This document shows positions 1 through 9,635 of a stretch of 32,277 bases of DNA, one piece after another. The DNA is from Hyphomicrobiales bacterium (GTDB lineage: Bacteria > Pseudomonadota > Alphaproteobacteria > Rhizobiales > Xanthobacteraceae): positions 1 through 32,277 of the forward strand of contig JAGXAC010000019.1 in the NCBI GenBank assembly GCA_019075925.1, written 5' to 3'. The notes beneath the pieces are model-generated. The model searched no databases. It saw only the letters and a program-made list of their open reading frames with translations, and had not been told where the DNA came from. The stretch's first letter is position 1; each line of letters starts with the position of its first letter. A program made the translations under genes and the position numbers.

Positions 1-106
1 AATTGTAGACACGGATCATGTATGCGCGCAGACCCGCATCGATCGCTACCTGATCGGTGCGAAATCCGGTACGGGCGGTCGCGATATTCCGGTCGAAGTC
101 CGACAT
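1..106 (-). CDS. Bax inhibitor-1/YccA family membrane protein, N-terminal part only
   Basis: The minus strand encodes 35 residues from an ATG at 106 to the window edge, so the gene is cut by the window. The visible start (MSDFDRN... then DAGLRAYMIRVYN) matches the N-terminal signature I know from alphaproteobacterial Bax inhibitor-1/YccA (YbhL-like) proteins, which are seven-helix inner-membrane proteins linked to FtsH and stress tolerance in other bacteria. A clear ribosome binding site, AGAGG, lies about eight bases before the ATG. No transmembrane segment falls inside the visible part, so the call rests on this short signature. The upstream region (107-272) carries repeated CCGAACG motifs. 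Confidence 0.72.
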   Translation of the reverse strand, partial: MSDFDRNIATARTGFRTDQVAIDAGLRAYMIRVYN

Positions 107-147
107 GGAATTTACCTCTGAATCTATCCCGGGCGTTCCGGGAATTC

Positions 148-259
148 GCGTTCGATAACCGAACGCTGTGTGGCTGGAATCTAGTGCCAAAAGTCCCGCT
201 ACGCCAGATGGCGGGATGGCGATATTTTGCCGGAGGTTGCCGAACGTTACCGAACGTTC
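148..259. promoter_or_regulatory. Repeated CCGAACG motifs upstream of the Bax inhibitor-like gene
   Basis: At 148-166 there is a perfect 7-bp inverted repeat, GCGTTCG and CGAACGC, around a 5-base spacer. At 240-259 the block CCGAACGTT(A/C) occurs twice in tandem with a 10-base period. All three copies share CCGAACG, two of them within a TACC or TAACC context. The set lies 42-153 bases upstream of the ATG at 106. It could be a regulator's operator array. That role is inference; only the repeats are seen. Confidence 0.3.
189..216 (-). terminator. Candidate rho-independent terminator of the ABC permease operon
   Basis: On the minus strand, 57 bases after the permease stop, TCCCGC (216-211) can pair with GCGGGA (199-194) over an 11-base loop, followed by CTTTT (193-189). 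The 6-bp stem and short T-run make it a weak terminator. It would separate the ABC operon from the Bax inhibitor-like gene on the same strand. Confidence 0.4.
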
Positions 260-272
260 ATAATCTGCGCCG

Positions 273-2810
273 TCAAAGATTTCTCAGCACCTGCGCAGGC
301 TTGTGGCCGAGGGCTGCGAAGGTGCCGAGGAGGCCCAGCGCGACGGTAACGAGAAGCGCCGCTAGTGCAGCGCCGACGGCCTGCGGCGCAATCCAAACGA
401 ACGAAAACTCCATGATCCTGGTCACCACCAGACCGGCGGCAATCGAGCCCGCGGCCATCCCGAAAATGACGGCGGCGAGACCGATCAGCAGATATTCGAG
501 AGCGTAGGCAGCCATCAGACGGCTGCGGGTCGCACCCAGCGTCCTTAAGACGACCGCCTCGTAAATGCGGAAGCGCTGGCCGGCGGCAAGCGCCCCGCCG
601 AGCACCAGCGCCGCAGCAAACAGGGTGATTGCGCTTGCGCCCCGCAGCGCCAAGACCAGCTTGCCAACGATCTGGTCCACCGCGTTCAGCGTGTCCTTGA
701 CGCGTACCACGGAAACAGCGGGAAATCCGTCCGCCAATGCTTTTAGCAGTGCGGCTTCCTCACCCGGCGTGCCGCCGTCCTGAAAGGTCAAAGTGGCGAT
801 ATCGGTGTGCGGTGCGCCGGCGAACGTACCGGGCGAAAACACCATGACAAAGTTGATGCCAAGGTTTTGCCACTCGACGGCGCGGAGATTGGCTATCCGC
901 GCGGTGATGTTGCGGCCCAGAACGTTGACCGTGATGGTATCGCCGAGCTTGAGCTTCAGGTCAGCCGCCGTTTTCGCTTCGAGCGAGACAAGCGGAGGGC
1001 CGGAATAATGGGCCGGCCACCACTCTCCCGCGGTGAGGCGTGAGCCGGGCGGCAGTGCGGCCGCGTCAGTGATGCCGCGATCGCCACGCAGTACCCAGGC
1101 GGAGCGTTCTTCCGGCTTTAGGTCTTCGGCCTTAATGCCGGCGGCGGCGACGATGCGGCCGCGCAGCATCGGTACGCGCTCCAGCGACGAATCTGGCGCC
1201 CGCTCGCGCACGAATGCGTCCAACCGTGCGGTCTCGCCGGACGGAATATTGATAAAAAAGAATGATGGCGCTTTTTTCGGCAGCGCCGCTTCGAACTGGC
1301 GGTGCAGATTTCCTTCGATTTCGATCACGGTCACCAACAACGAAAGCCCGAGTCCGAGCGAAAGCACCACACTCGGCGTCAGCGCGTTCGGCCGATGCAG
1401 GTTGGCGAGCGCAACCCGAACAAGCATGCTGCGCTGACGCGGCAGGCGCCGCGCAATTGCCATGATCAGCATCGCGAGAAACCGAAGCGCGAGGAAAATA
1501 ATGGCGGCCGCACCGACGAAAATTACCGTCAGGCGGCGGTCGTAACCGAAGAGGATCGCTGCCGCAGCGAGCAGGACGACGATCAGTGCCGTCAGGATCA
1601 GGTAGCGGCGGCGCGGCCAATTGCGTTGCTCGGCGACTTGATCGCGGAACAACCTGCCGACGGAAATGTCGCCAGCGCGGCCGAGCGGCCATAACGCAAA
1701 GGCGAGCGTCGTGAGCAGCCCATACATCACCGACACTGTCAGCATGCCGAAATGCATCGACGGAATCATCGGCAACGGAACCAACGCGCCGAAAGTCTGG
1801 ACTATGACGAACGGCAGCGCCGCACCGAGAGCCGCGCCGATGACAGACGCGAACAGCGCGACCAGCGTGATCTGCGTGCAATAGATGGCGAACACGCCGC
1901 CGCTTGTGGCACCAAGCGCCTTGAAGGTCGCGATGGCATCGCGTCGTCCGGCGAGATGACTGGCGACCGCATTCGCCACGCCGACGCCGCCGACGAGCAA
2001 CGCCGTCAATGCGACCAGTGTCAGGAACTGGCCGAACCGCTCAACGTCGCGCTTGAACTGCGGTGCGGCCTGCGTGCGGGTGCGAATGTCCCAGCCGGCA
2101 TTCGGGAAATCGAGCCGCGCCGTTTTCTCCAGGGCGGCGACGGCGGCATCGCTTGCGTTCGCCGGTTGCAGGCGCAGCCGGTACTTCCAGCGCACCAGAC
2201 TGCCAGGTTGCAGCAGACCGCTCGCACGCAAGGCGGCTTCGCTGATCAGCATGCGCGGTCCCAAACCAATGCCGCTAATGATCCGGTCGGGCTCGCCCGC
2301 CAACTTCGTACGCAACTCGATCACGATATTGCCGATGTTGACACGGTCGCCGAGCTTGAGGTCGAACCGCGCCAGCAACTCCGGTTCAACCGCGGCCCCA
2401 TAGATCTCGCCTCGACGCGCCAACACGCCGGCCAAAGCCATCGCGGGATCCGTCGTGACCGTTCCGAGCAGAGGGTAGGCCTGGTCGACGGCTTTGAGTT
2501 CGACCAGTGTCGAGCGATGGTCGCTGGCGCGCACCATGGTCGGCAGCGTGGCTACGGTGGAAACCGCGCCGTGCGCGCTCAAGAAAGCGCGCTCGCTTGC
2601 GTTGGCCTCACGCTGCGCGAGCGTGAAGGCCAGATCGCCGCCAAGAATGACCGCGCCCTCGTGGGCAAGCCCGTCCGCCAGGCTTTGAGCGACCGCACCG
2701 ATGCCGGAAATCGCCAGCACCCCAAGCGCGATGCACGCGATGAAGACGCCGAAGCCGCGCAATCCACCGCGCAGCTCCCGCCAGGCGAAGCGAAGCGCAA
2801 ATGGCGTCAC
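273..2810 (-). CDS. FtsX-like ABC transporter permease (YbbP family)
   Basis: A protein of 845 residues with the layout of YbbP-type permeases: one N-terminal transmembrane helix (about residues 20-42), a long extracytoplasmic domain, a three-helix FtsX block in the middle (about 260-375), further membrane segments (about 400-450 and 480-500), a second periplasmic domain, and a final three-helix FtsX block (about 720-840). Members of this family (COG3127) pair with a LolD-like ATPase and are annotated as involved in lysophospholipase L1 biosynthesis or export. Here the ATPase gene overlaps the start by four bases and a GDSL esterase is divergent next door, the same trio as ybbA-ybbP-tesA in enterobacteria. 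The exported substrate is not known from the sequence. Confidence 0.88.
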   Translation of the reverse strand: MTPFALRFAWRELRGGLRGFGVFIACIALGVLAISGIGAVAQSLADGLAHEGAVILGGDLAFTLAQREANASERAFLSAHGAVSTVATLPTMVRASDHRSTLVELKAVDQAYPLLGTVTTDPAMALAGVLARRGEIYGAAVEPELLARFDLKLGDRVNIGNIVIELRTKLAGEPDRIISGIGLGPRMLISEAALRASGLLQPGSLVRWKYRLRLQPANASDAAVAALEKTARLDFPNAGWDIRTRTQAAPQFKRDVERFGQFLTLVALTALLVGGVGVANAVASHLAGRRDAIATFKALGATSGGVFAIYCTQITLVALFASVIGAALGAALPFVIVQTFGALVPLPMIPSMHFGMLTVSVMYGLLTTLAFALWPLGRAGDISVGRLFRDQVAEQRNWPRRRYLILTALIVVLLAAAAILFGYDRRLTVIFVGAAAIIFLALRFLAMLIMAIARRLPRQRSMLVRVALANLHRPNALTPSVVLSLGLGLSLLVTVIEIEGNLHRQFEAALPKKAPSFFFINIPSGETARLDAFVRERAPDSSLERVPMLRGRIVAAAGIKAEDLKPEERSAWVLRGDRGITDAAALPPGSRLTAGEWWPAHYSGPPLVSLEAKTAADLKLKLGDTITVNVLGRNITARIANLRAVEWQNLGINFVMVFSPGTFAGAPHTDIATLTFQDGGTPGEEAALLKALADGFPAVSVVRVKDTLNAVDQIVGKLVLALRGASAITLFAAALVLGGALAAGQRFRIYEAVVLRTLGATRSRLMAAYALEYLLIGLAAVIFGMAAGSIAAGLVVTRIMEFSFVWIAPQAVGAALAALLVTVALGLLGTFAALGHKPAQVLRNL

Positions 2811-3523
2811 GGCCTCGGCTCCGGCAACGACTGTTTGATATGTCCCGAATGCATATGGACGACTCGATCGCAGCGCATTGCCAACGCCGTATCGTGGGTC
2901 ACCAGCACCAATGTCATGCCGCGCTCGCGGTGGCCGCGGAACAATAGCTCGATGATTTCGCCGCCGGTCGTCTCGTCGAGGTTACCGGTCGGCTCGTCGG
3001 CAACCAGGATCGCCGGATCGGGCGCCAGCGCGCGGGCAAGCGCCACGCGCTGTTGCTCACCACCCGACATTTCAGCGGGATAATGGTTGAGCCTTCTGCC
3101 GAGGCCGGTGGCAATCAGCTCGCGTTCGGCACGCGCAAAAGGGTCGGCCGCTCCGGCGAGTTCAAGCGGTACGGCGACGTTCTCGAGCGCGGTCATGGTT
3201 GGGATCAGATGGAAAGCTTGAAAAACGATGCCGATTGTCTTGCCACGAAAGCGGGCCAGTTCGTCTTCACCGAGGCGGGTGAAATCCTGGCCGTCGACCG
3301 TGACCGACCCGGTATCGGGGCGTTCAAGTCCGGTCATCACCATGAGCAACGTCGATTTGCCCGAGCCAGAGGGCCCAAGCAGGCCGACGGCCTCGCCGCG
3401 TCCTATATTGAGGCTGAGATCTCTGAGGACATGAACGCGGGCGGTGCCACCGCCCAGTGAAAGATTGACCCGGTCAAGCGCAATGGCGCTGCCGGCGAAA
3501 GGACCCGAAGACGTGCCATTCAT
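2807..3523 (-). CDS. ABC transporter ATP-binding protein (YbbA/LolD type)
   Basis: This is the ATPase partner of the FtsX-like permease, with which it overlaps by four bases and must be co-translated. All nucleotide-binding motifs are present in order: Walker A GPSGSGKST, Q-loop (VFQAFHL), signature MSGGEQQR, Walker B ILVADEPTGNLD and the switch histidine in THD. This subfamily usually powers lipoprotein or lipid extraction rather than import. I chose the ATG at 3523 (238 residues); a TTG at 3535 would add four residues. Neither has a strong ribosome binding site. The start overlaps the likely GTG start of the divergent esterase by 11 bases. Confidence 0.9.
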   Translation of the reverse strand: MNGTSSGPFAGSAIALDRVNLSLGGGTARVHVLRDLSLNIGRGEAVGLLGPSGSGKSTLLMVMTGLERPDTGSVTVDGQDFTRLGEDELARFRGKTIGIVFQAFHLIPTMTALENVAVPLELAGAADPFARAERELIATGLGRRLNHYPAEMSGGEQQRVALARALAPDPAILVADEPTGNLDETTGGEIIELLFRGHRERGMTLVLVTHDTALAMRCDRVVHMHSGHIKQSLPEPRP

Positions 3524-4232
3524 TTCCGTCGCCAATCAGCACTCACCGACATCCGCTCGCGCGGCATCATATGGGAGCCTGCGAAGGTTATGCCAAATCG
3601 CATGGGCGGCGCTTTCCCTGGTGTTGTACTTCGCCGACACGCCTGCGGCGCACGCGCAAACGCAAATCCGGATCGTCGCACTTGGCGATTCGCTGACGGC
3701 CGGCCTTGGGCTGCCGGCCAACGAGGCTTTTGTACCACGGCTGCGAGCAACGCTTGCCGCCGAAGGGACTCCCGCTGAAATCCTCAACGCCGGCGTTTCC
3801 GGCGATACCGCTTCCGGCGGTTTGGCACGGCTCGATTGGTCGGTGCCGAACGGAACCGAGGCCGTCATTGTCGAGCTTGGCGCCAACGACATGCTGCGCG
3901 GCGTGCGGCCGCAGGTCACGCGCGACGCGCTCGACGCCCTGTTACACCGGCTGCGCGAGCGACATGTAGCTGTCCTCCTTTGCGGCACCCGCGCGGCGCC
4001 CAATCTCGGCGCCGATTACGTGAAGAGTTTCGAAGCCATCTATCCGGAACTCGCGGTCAAATACGACGCCTTGCTCTATCCGTTCTTCCTCGACGGCGTA
4101 GCCGGGAGATTGGACCTGCTGCAGCCCGATGGTTTGCATCCCAATGCAGCGGGCGTGGAGGTCATTGTCAGGCGGATTTTGCCAAAGGTGGAGGAGATGA
4201 TCGCGCGCGCCCGCGCTCGTCCTCCGCCGTAG
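3513..4232 (+). CDS. Secreted GDSL-type arylesterase (TesA-like SGNH hydrolase)
   Basis: An SGNH hydrolase that probably acts in the periplasm on esters or lysophospholipids. Block I ALGDSLTAG gives the nucleophile Ser60, ELGANDMLRG gives Asn125 of the oxyanion hole, and DGLHPNAAG gives Asp206 and His209, so the triad is complete. A hydrophobic segment (about residues 27-40) ending in PAAHA-Q looks like a signal peptide. The start is uncertain: GTG at 3513 has AAAGGA about nine bases upstream and is my choice (239 residues); ATG at 3483 and GTG at 3444 are possible but run deeper into the divergent ABC gene. Beside the YbbAP-like transporter, it matches the enterobacterial ybbAP-tesA pairing. 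Confidence 0.87.
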   Translation: MPFISVANQHSPTSARAASYGSLRRLCQIAWAALSLVLYFADTPAAHAQTQIRIVALGDSLTAGLGLPANEAFVPRLRATLAAEGTPAEILNAGVSGDTASGGLARLDWSVPNGTEAVIVELGANDMLRGVRPQVTRDALDALLHRLRERHVAVLLCGTRAAPNLGADYVKSFEAIYPELAVKYDALLYPFFLDGVAGRLDLLQPDGLHPNAAGVEVIVRRILPKVEEMIARARARPPP

Positions 4233-4310
4233 CCGGCGAGGGTTGCGCCCGCGATCCGATGCCCGCATGCTGGAACTGCGATTCGCCGCTATGAGCCGTA
4301 GGTGTGTGTC

Positions 4311-4874
4311 ATGCCACGTTTGTTCACAGCTCTCGAAATACCGCGGCAGGTCGGAGCTTCCCTCGCCATGATGCGGGGCGGTTTGCCCGGGGCGCGCTGG
4401 ATTGATTCGGAATACTATCACCTGACGTTGCGGTTCATCGGCGATATCGACGATGCACTCGCGCGCGACATCGCCGGCTTGCTCGGACGGGTGCAGCGGC
4501 GGCCGTTCGAGTTGCGGCTCGACGGACTGGCGTCGTTCGGCGGCCGAAAGCCGCGCGCACTGGTGGCAACCGCGACGCCGGTAGCGCCGTTGATGGAATT
4601 GCAGGCCGAACACGAGCGACTCTTGCAGCGGCTGGGGCTCGAGCCCGAAGGCCGCAAATATACGCCGCACGTCACGCTGGCACGGCTGCGCGAATCATCG
4701 AGCCGTCAAGTGGCCGACTATCTCACCACGCGAGCGCACTACCGCTCATCGGCATTCGAGGTTTCGCGGTTCGTATTGTTCTCGTCCCGCGCCTCGGTGG
4801 GAGGCGGGCCATATGTGATCGAAGCGGACTATCCGCTGGTCGCGCGGGAATTGCGTATGGCGCAAAGCACTTGA
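4311..4874 (+). CDS. thpR: RNA 2',3'-cyclic phosphodiesterase (2'-5' RNA ligase family)
   Basis: A 187-residue member of the 2H phosphoesterase superfamily, which opens 2',3'-cyclic phosphates on RNA ends. Both catalytic HxTx motifs are visible: HLTL at His37 and HVTL at His120, about 80 residues apart as expected. The N-terminus PRLFTALEIP is typical of the family and supports ATG 4311 over the GTG at 4302. The gene stands between the esterase (78-base gap) and a convergent acetyltransferase whose stop is only three bases away. Its physiological RNA substrate is unknown in most bacteria. Confidence 0.9.
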   Translation: MPRLFTALEIPRQVGASLAMMRGGLPGARWIDSEYYHLTLRFIGDIDDALARDIAGLLGRVQRRPFELRLDGLASFGGRKPRALVATATPVAPLMELQAEHERLLQRLGLEPEGRKYTPHVTLARLRESSSRQVADYLTTRAHYRSSAFEVSRFVLFSSRASVGGGPYVIEADYPLVARELRMAQST

Positions 4875-4877
4875 TGG

Positions 4878-5450
4878 CTATGCTCGCAGCAGACGCGATT
4901 GCAGGTCGAGCATTGCGGTTGCAAATCCATGGCTGTCCGCCATCAGTTCCTGCATCACCGACAGCGGATTAGCGCCCGAGGATTCAACCTCGCCGACCAC
5001 GCTCCCGAAATCGAAGGAAAGCTCGGCATCGAATTTGCGCGCGAGTTGCTGCATGCGGCGATTGTCGGCCAGGCAGGCCATATGCAGAAGCCGGTAACCG
5101 CGATTGCGCGCCGCGAGCAGCGTGCGGCGCAGCAACGCGGAGCCAACGCCGTGGCTCTGCCAGTCCTTTTCGACGCTGATTGCCGCTTCGGCTTGGCGGG
5201 GAGTTCGCATGTCGAGGTGGCGCAACTCCGCCGCGCCGCGCATGCGGTCATCGATGAAAAAGCCGTGCACGACGGAGTCCAGCGAAGCCGTCAGATCGAC
5301 GTAGTTGCGGATGAAATCGTCGGACACGCCGCCACCGAACCGATTGCGGCGACTTGTCGGATCGAGCCGCAGCAAATGGTCGCGGTATTTGTCGGCCTCA
5401 CCGATCCACAACTTGCGGACCACGCCGCCGTCGGGAAGAAAATCCTGCAT
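4878..5450 (-). CDS. GNAT family N-acetyltransferase
   Basis: A 190-residue protein with the acetyl-CoA-binding motif A of the GNAT fold around residues 95-112 (VEKDWQSHGVGSALL, containing Q-x-x-G-x-G) and a following helix with ARNRGY. The N-terminal half includes RLDPTSRRNRFGG, which I have seen in rhizobial GNAT proteins of unknown substrate. The ATG at 5450 has AGGAG about eight bases upstream, so the start is well supported. The acceptor cannot be told from sequence. It is convergent with thpR and divergent from zapE. Confidence 0.85.
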   Translation of the reverse strand: MQDFLPDGGVVRKLWIGEADKYRDHLLRLDPTSRRNRFGGGVSDDFIRNYVDLTASLDSVVHGFFIDDRMRGAAELRHLDMRTPRQAEAAISVEKDWQSHGVGSALLRRTLLAARNRGYRLLHMACLADNRRMQQLARKFDAELSFDFGSVVGEVESSGANPLSVMQELMADSHGFATAMLDLQSRLLRA

Positions 5451-5742
5451 CCCAAAGGTCTCCTGACATCATCGTAAACGAAGCCTCCCGACCGGTCCTC
5501 CGCCCAAGATCAGCAGCGAGGCGAACGTCTTCGTGCGTGCGCCTCGAATCAAAGCATGATGTTGTGTATCGCGGTTTGTTTGGCAAGCTGAAGCATTGAG
5601 CAGCATGCCCTCATTCCGTATACGCATGACCAGAGATGGATTTGTGACGAATCGCGATGCGCCTTCGGCGTCTTAAAGTGCGACGCTTGCCGATTTTTCC
5701 CCGTTCCGGCCACGTTTTGCCCGCATCGGTTAACTTTCAACC

Positions 5743-6921
5743 ATGACGAGCTCTATCACAGCGCGATACGCCGCGGGCGTCAGCGCAGGCAGAATTGAAG
5801 ACGATGCCGCGCAAGTGGCCGTAGTGCAAAAGCTCGCGCGATTGGAAGCCGAGATTGCCGAATATCGGCTGGCGCGCAAATCGTCCTCGCTCGGCTGGAT
5901 GTTTGGCAACCGCGCGAACGGACCGACGCGAGTCAAGGGCCTTTACGTCCACGGCGACGTCGGTCGCGGCAAGACCATGTTGATGGACATGTTTTTCGAC
6001 GCAAGTCCGGTGCAGCGCAAGCGGCGTGCGCATTTCCACGAATTCATGCTTGACGTGCATGAGCGCGTCCACGCAATCCGCCAGAAGATAAAGGCCGGAG
6101 AACACGGCGGCGAGGATCCGATCGTGCTGGCGGCAATCGATCTGGCCAGAGAGGCTTGGCTTCTTTGTTTCGACGAATTTCATGTCACCGACATTGCCGA
6201 TGCCATGATTCTTGGCCGGTTGTTTACGCAGTTTTTTGAACGCGGGGTAGTCGTCGTTGCTACCTCCAATGTCGAGCCGGAGGACTTGTACAAGGATGGC
6301 TTGAATCGATCGTTGTTCGTGCCGTTCATTCACATGCTCGAGCGGAATATGGACGTGGTGCGGCTTTCGGCGCGCACCGATTTCCGATTGGAAAAGCTTG
6401 CCGGTATGCCGATCTGGCATACGCCGGCGGATGCGGCAGCCGACGACGCGCTTGATGCCGCCTGGCGGCGCCTTACGGCTGGGCAAAAGGGCGAGCCGCA
6501 AGAACTTCAGTTCAAGGGACGGGCGTTGCGCGTCCCGCTTGCCGCCATGGGCGTGGCGCGGTTTTCCTTCCATGATTTGTGCGAGCAGCCGCTTGCGGCG
6601 ACCGATTATCTGCGCATCGCGCGAGAATATCACACCATCATCGTCGATCGCATTCCGATTATGTCATTCGAAACGCGTAACGCCGCGAAGCGTTTCATTA
6701 TCCTGATCGATACGCTTTACGATATGAACGTGAAACTGATCGCATCCGCCGAAGCCGAGCCGGATGCGATCTATCGCGGCGACGAAGGTTTCGAAGCGCA
6801 GGAATTCAAGCGCACGGCTTCACGCCTGATTGAAATGCGATCGCAAGCATATTTGGCGCGGCCCCATGGTGCCGCCCATTCGCTGTTGTCCGGCGCGGCG
6901 ACCGGGATCGTCGAAACCTGA
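5743..6921 (+). CDS. zapE: Cell division protein ZapE (AFG1-like ATPase)
   Basis: A 392-residue P-loop ATPase of the AFG1/ZapE family, which in Escherichia coli acts at the Z-ring during division and whose mitochondrial relatives help turn over respiratory-chain subunits. Walker A is GDVGRGKT (residues 71-78) and Walker B is LLCFDEF with Asp144 and Glu145, followed by [15 protein letters not shown], a family hallmark. The length suits the family. The gene is monocistronic. Its 292-base upstream region (5451-5742), shared with the divergent acetyltransferase, holds no further gene that I can see and must contain both promoters. The start codon lacks a strong ribosome binding site. Confidence 0.93.
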   Translation: MTSSITARYAAGVSAGRIEDDAAQVAVVQKLARLEAEIAEYRLARKSSSLGWMFGNRANGPTRVKGLYVHGDVGRGKTMLMDMFFDASPVQRKRRAHFHEFMLDVHERVHAIRQKIKAGEHGGEDPIVLAAIDLAREAWLLCFDEFHVTDIADAMILGRLFTQFFERGVVVVATSNVEPEDLYKDGLNRSLFVPFIHMLERNMDVVRLSARTDFRLEKLAGMPIWHTPADAAADDALDAAWRRLTAGQKGEPQELQFKGRALRVPLAAMGVARFSFHDLCEQPLAATDYLRIAREYHTIIVDRIPIMSFETRNAAKRFIILIDTLYDMNVKLIASAEAEPDAIYRGDEGFEAQEFKRTASRLIEMRSQAYLARPHGAAHSLLSGAATGIVET

Positions 6922-6952
6922 CCCCTTAAAGCCGGATGGGATTTAGTTGAAA

Positions 6953-7041
6953 CGTCATGTCAGCGCTCGTCGCGGGCATCCACATCTTAAATGCTGAATC
7001 AAACAAAGAGGTGGATGGCCGGAACAAGTCCGGCCATGACG
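6953..7041. repeat. Dispersed palindromic repeat, family 1, copy A
   Basis: An 89-base imperfect palindrome that starts CGTCATG and ends CATGACG. Its two arms contain GCATCCACATCTT and AGGTGGATGGCC and flank an AT-rich centre. The right arm carries a perfect inner hairpin, GGCCGGA/TCCGGCC. It matches the element at 16187-16274 in reverse orientation. It lies between the convergent ends of zapE and the Nramp gene, where it may also act as a terminator or mRNA-end structure. Confidence 0.8.
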
Positions 7042-7084
7042 AAAAATTGGTTCAACCCAATTCATCGCACTTTGGGGCAGCAGT

Positions 7085-8455
7085 CTAATCAGTGATGCTG
7101 CTCAGGAAAAACACGGTGACGGCGGCACTCATCAGGAGTGTTGCCAGCCAGCCAAAAATCGCCAGCATGCGCGAAGCGATGAAATTCCCCATGATGCGGG
7201 AATTGGTGATCAATAACATCATCATCACCATCAGCGGGACCGCGACGATGCCGTTGAGGACCGCGCTCCACACTAGCATTCGGATTGGATCAAGCCGCGT
7301 CATCGCACCGATGGCGCCAAGTAGCGTTGACCCGCCGACAATGAAATAAAAGCCGCGTGCCCGCGTCGGTGGCAGACCCAGGCTATTTTTCCAACCAAAG
7401 GTCTCCGCGATAGCGTAGGCGGCTGAGCCGGCAAGCGCTGGAATGGCCAGTAGTCCGGTGCCGATAATCCCAACCGAGAACAACAGGAAGGCGAAAGGGC
7501 CTGCGAGCGGACGCAGGGCTTCCGCCGCGTCCGCCGCCGTGCCGATCGTCGAGGTGCCGTGCGCATGCAAGGTTGCGGCAGTCGCTACTATGATGAAAAA
7601 GCCGATGATGTTGGACAGAGCCATGCCCGCCCAGGTGTCGATAACGATCGGTTGGAAACGCTGCTTGGCAAGCCGGTTGTTGATTTTCAGGGTCGCTTCC
7701 TTCTTGTTTTGCTTGATGCGGCGTTCTTCCACCTCGAGCGAGGCCTGCCAAAAAAACAGATACGGGCTGATGGTAGTCCCCAGCACGGCCACCAGCATGA
7801 GGATCTGGTCGCGACTCCATGAAATGTGCGGGATCAACGTTGCTGCCGCCACTTGGCCCCAGGGGACTCGAATGCTGAAGGCGGTCGCCACATAGGCGAA
7901 CAAAACGAACGTCAGCACTTTCAGGAATTTGGCGTAGGTGCGATAGGAAATCAGAATCTCCGCGGTGAGACAGAGGACGCCGAAGCCGAGCGCATAAACC
8001 GGCGCAGGGCCGCCGACGAGAAGTCCTACGGCGGCGGCCATCGCGGCAAAATCGGCGACGATATTGAAAATGTTGGCGGCAACGACCAGAACCACCAAGC
8101 CGCCAAGAGCGACCGGGGGCAGTACCTTGCTCAGGTTGGCGGCAAGCCCGCGGCCAGTGACCGAACCGATGCGCGCACTGACGATCTGGATCGCTACCAT
8201 GAACGGCGTGGCCAGAAGCATCACCCAGCACAGCGCATAGCCGAACTGGGCTCCGCTTTGCGAGTAGGTGGCGATGCCGCTTGGATCGTCGTCCGCGGCG
8301 CCGGTCAATAAACCCGGACCGAGCAGCCGCAGCAGTTTCGCCACCGACCAGCGCGCTGTCGTCAATTTGCGGTCCTCGGGTCGGTTTGCCGGCGCTGAAC
8401 TGCCGGTTGGCAATGTTTGTGAGGGGCTGGTGGTTCCGTCGATGCAGAGGCGCAT
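7085..8455 (-). CDS. Nramp-family metal ion transporter with altered metal site
   Basis: A 456-residue polytopic membrane protein with about eleven predicted helices, related to MntH/Nramp importers (COG1914). After a hydrophilic 40-residue N-terminus, the first helix reads GPGLLTGAADDDPSGIATYSQ, aligning with the Nramp TM1 motif DPGN but as DPSG (Asp57-Gly60). In TM6 the canonical MPH is GTTISPY (Ser230-Tyr232). The metal-coordinating Asp is kept, but Asn becomes Gly and Met becomes Ser. Nramp-related magnesium transporters (NRMT) also lack the Met, so the substrate may be Mg or Mn rather than Fe; this is inference. I chose ATG 8455 because longer starts run into the divergent mdh gene. No clear ribosome binding site is visible. 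Confidence 0.85.
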   Translation of the reverse strand: MRLCIDGTTSPSQTLPTGSSAPANRPEDRKLTTARWSVAKLLRLLGPGLLTGAADDDPSGIATYSQSGAQFGYALCWVMLLATPFMVAIQIVSARIGSVTGRGLAANLSKVLPPVALGGLVVLVVAANIFNIVADFAAMAAAVGLLVGGPAPVYALGFGVLCLTAEILISYRTYAKFLKVLTFVLFAYVATAFSIRVPWGQVAAATLIPHISWSRDQILMLVAVLGTTISPYLFFWQASLEVEERRIKQNKKEATLKINNRLAKQRFQPIVIDTWAGMALSNIIGFFIIVATAATLHAHGTSTIGTAADAAEALRPLAGPFAFLLFSVGIIGTGLLAIPALAGSAAYAIAETFGWKNSLGLPPTRARGFYFIVGGSTLLGAIGAMTRLDPIRMLVWSAVLNGIVAVPLMVMMMLLITNSRIMGNFIASRMLAIFGWLATLLMSAAVTVFFLSSITD

Positions 8456-8497
8456 CGCGGTCTGAGCCGACTTGAACGCGTCAGCCGAAAGGGCTAA

Positions 8498-9505
<1,008 letters not shown>

Positions 9506-9512
9506 TCTAATC

Positions 9513-9612
9513 CGTCGCCCTGAGGCGGCCGCGCAGCGGCCTTCGAAGGGTGACGGCCGGAGCGCCTCGGCCGCATCCTTCGAGGCTTGCTCCGCTCACA
9601 CCTCAGGATGAC
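9513..9612. repeat. Dispersed palindromic repeat, family 2, copy C
   Basis: A 100-base imperfect palindrome with outer arms CGTCGCCCTGAGG and CCTCAGGATGAC and inner arms CCTTCGAAGG and CATCCTTCGAGG. It has the same architecture as 14815-14900. It fills nearly the whole gap between mdh and sucC, so an operon transcript would carry a large hairpin here. That could cause partial termination or protect upstream mRNA; either is inference. Confidence 0.78.
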
Positions 9613-9635
9613 AAACTGGCCGACGGCTTTCTCAC

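Noticed and set aside
1752-3083. Plus-strand open frame of 443 codons opposite the ABC permease and ATPase
   Set aside because: Low-complexity Arg/Gln/Ala-rich translation antisense to two well-supported genes.
6953-7041. Repeats as possible CRISPR or insertion-sequence remnants
   Set aside because: There are no regularly spaced short repeats with unique spacers, and no transposase frame; the structure is palindromic REP-like.
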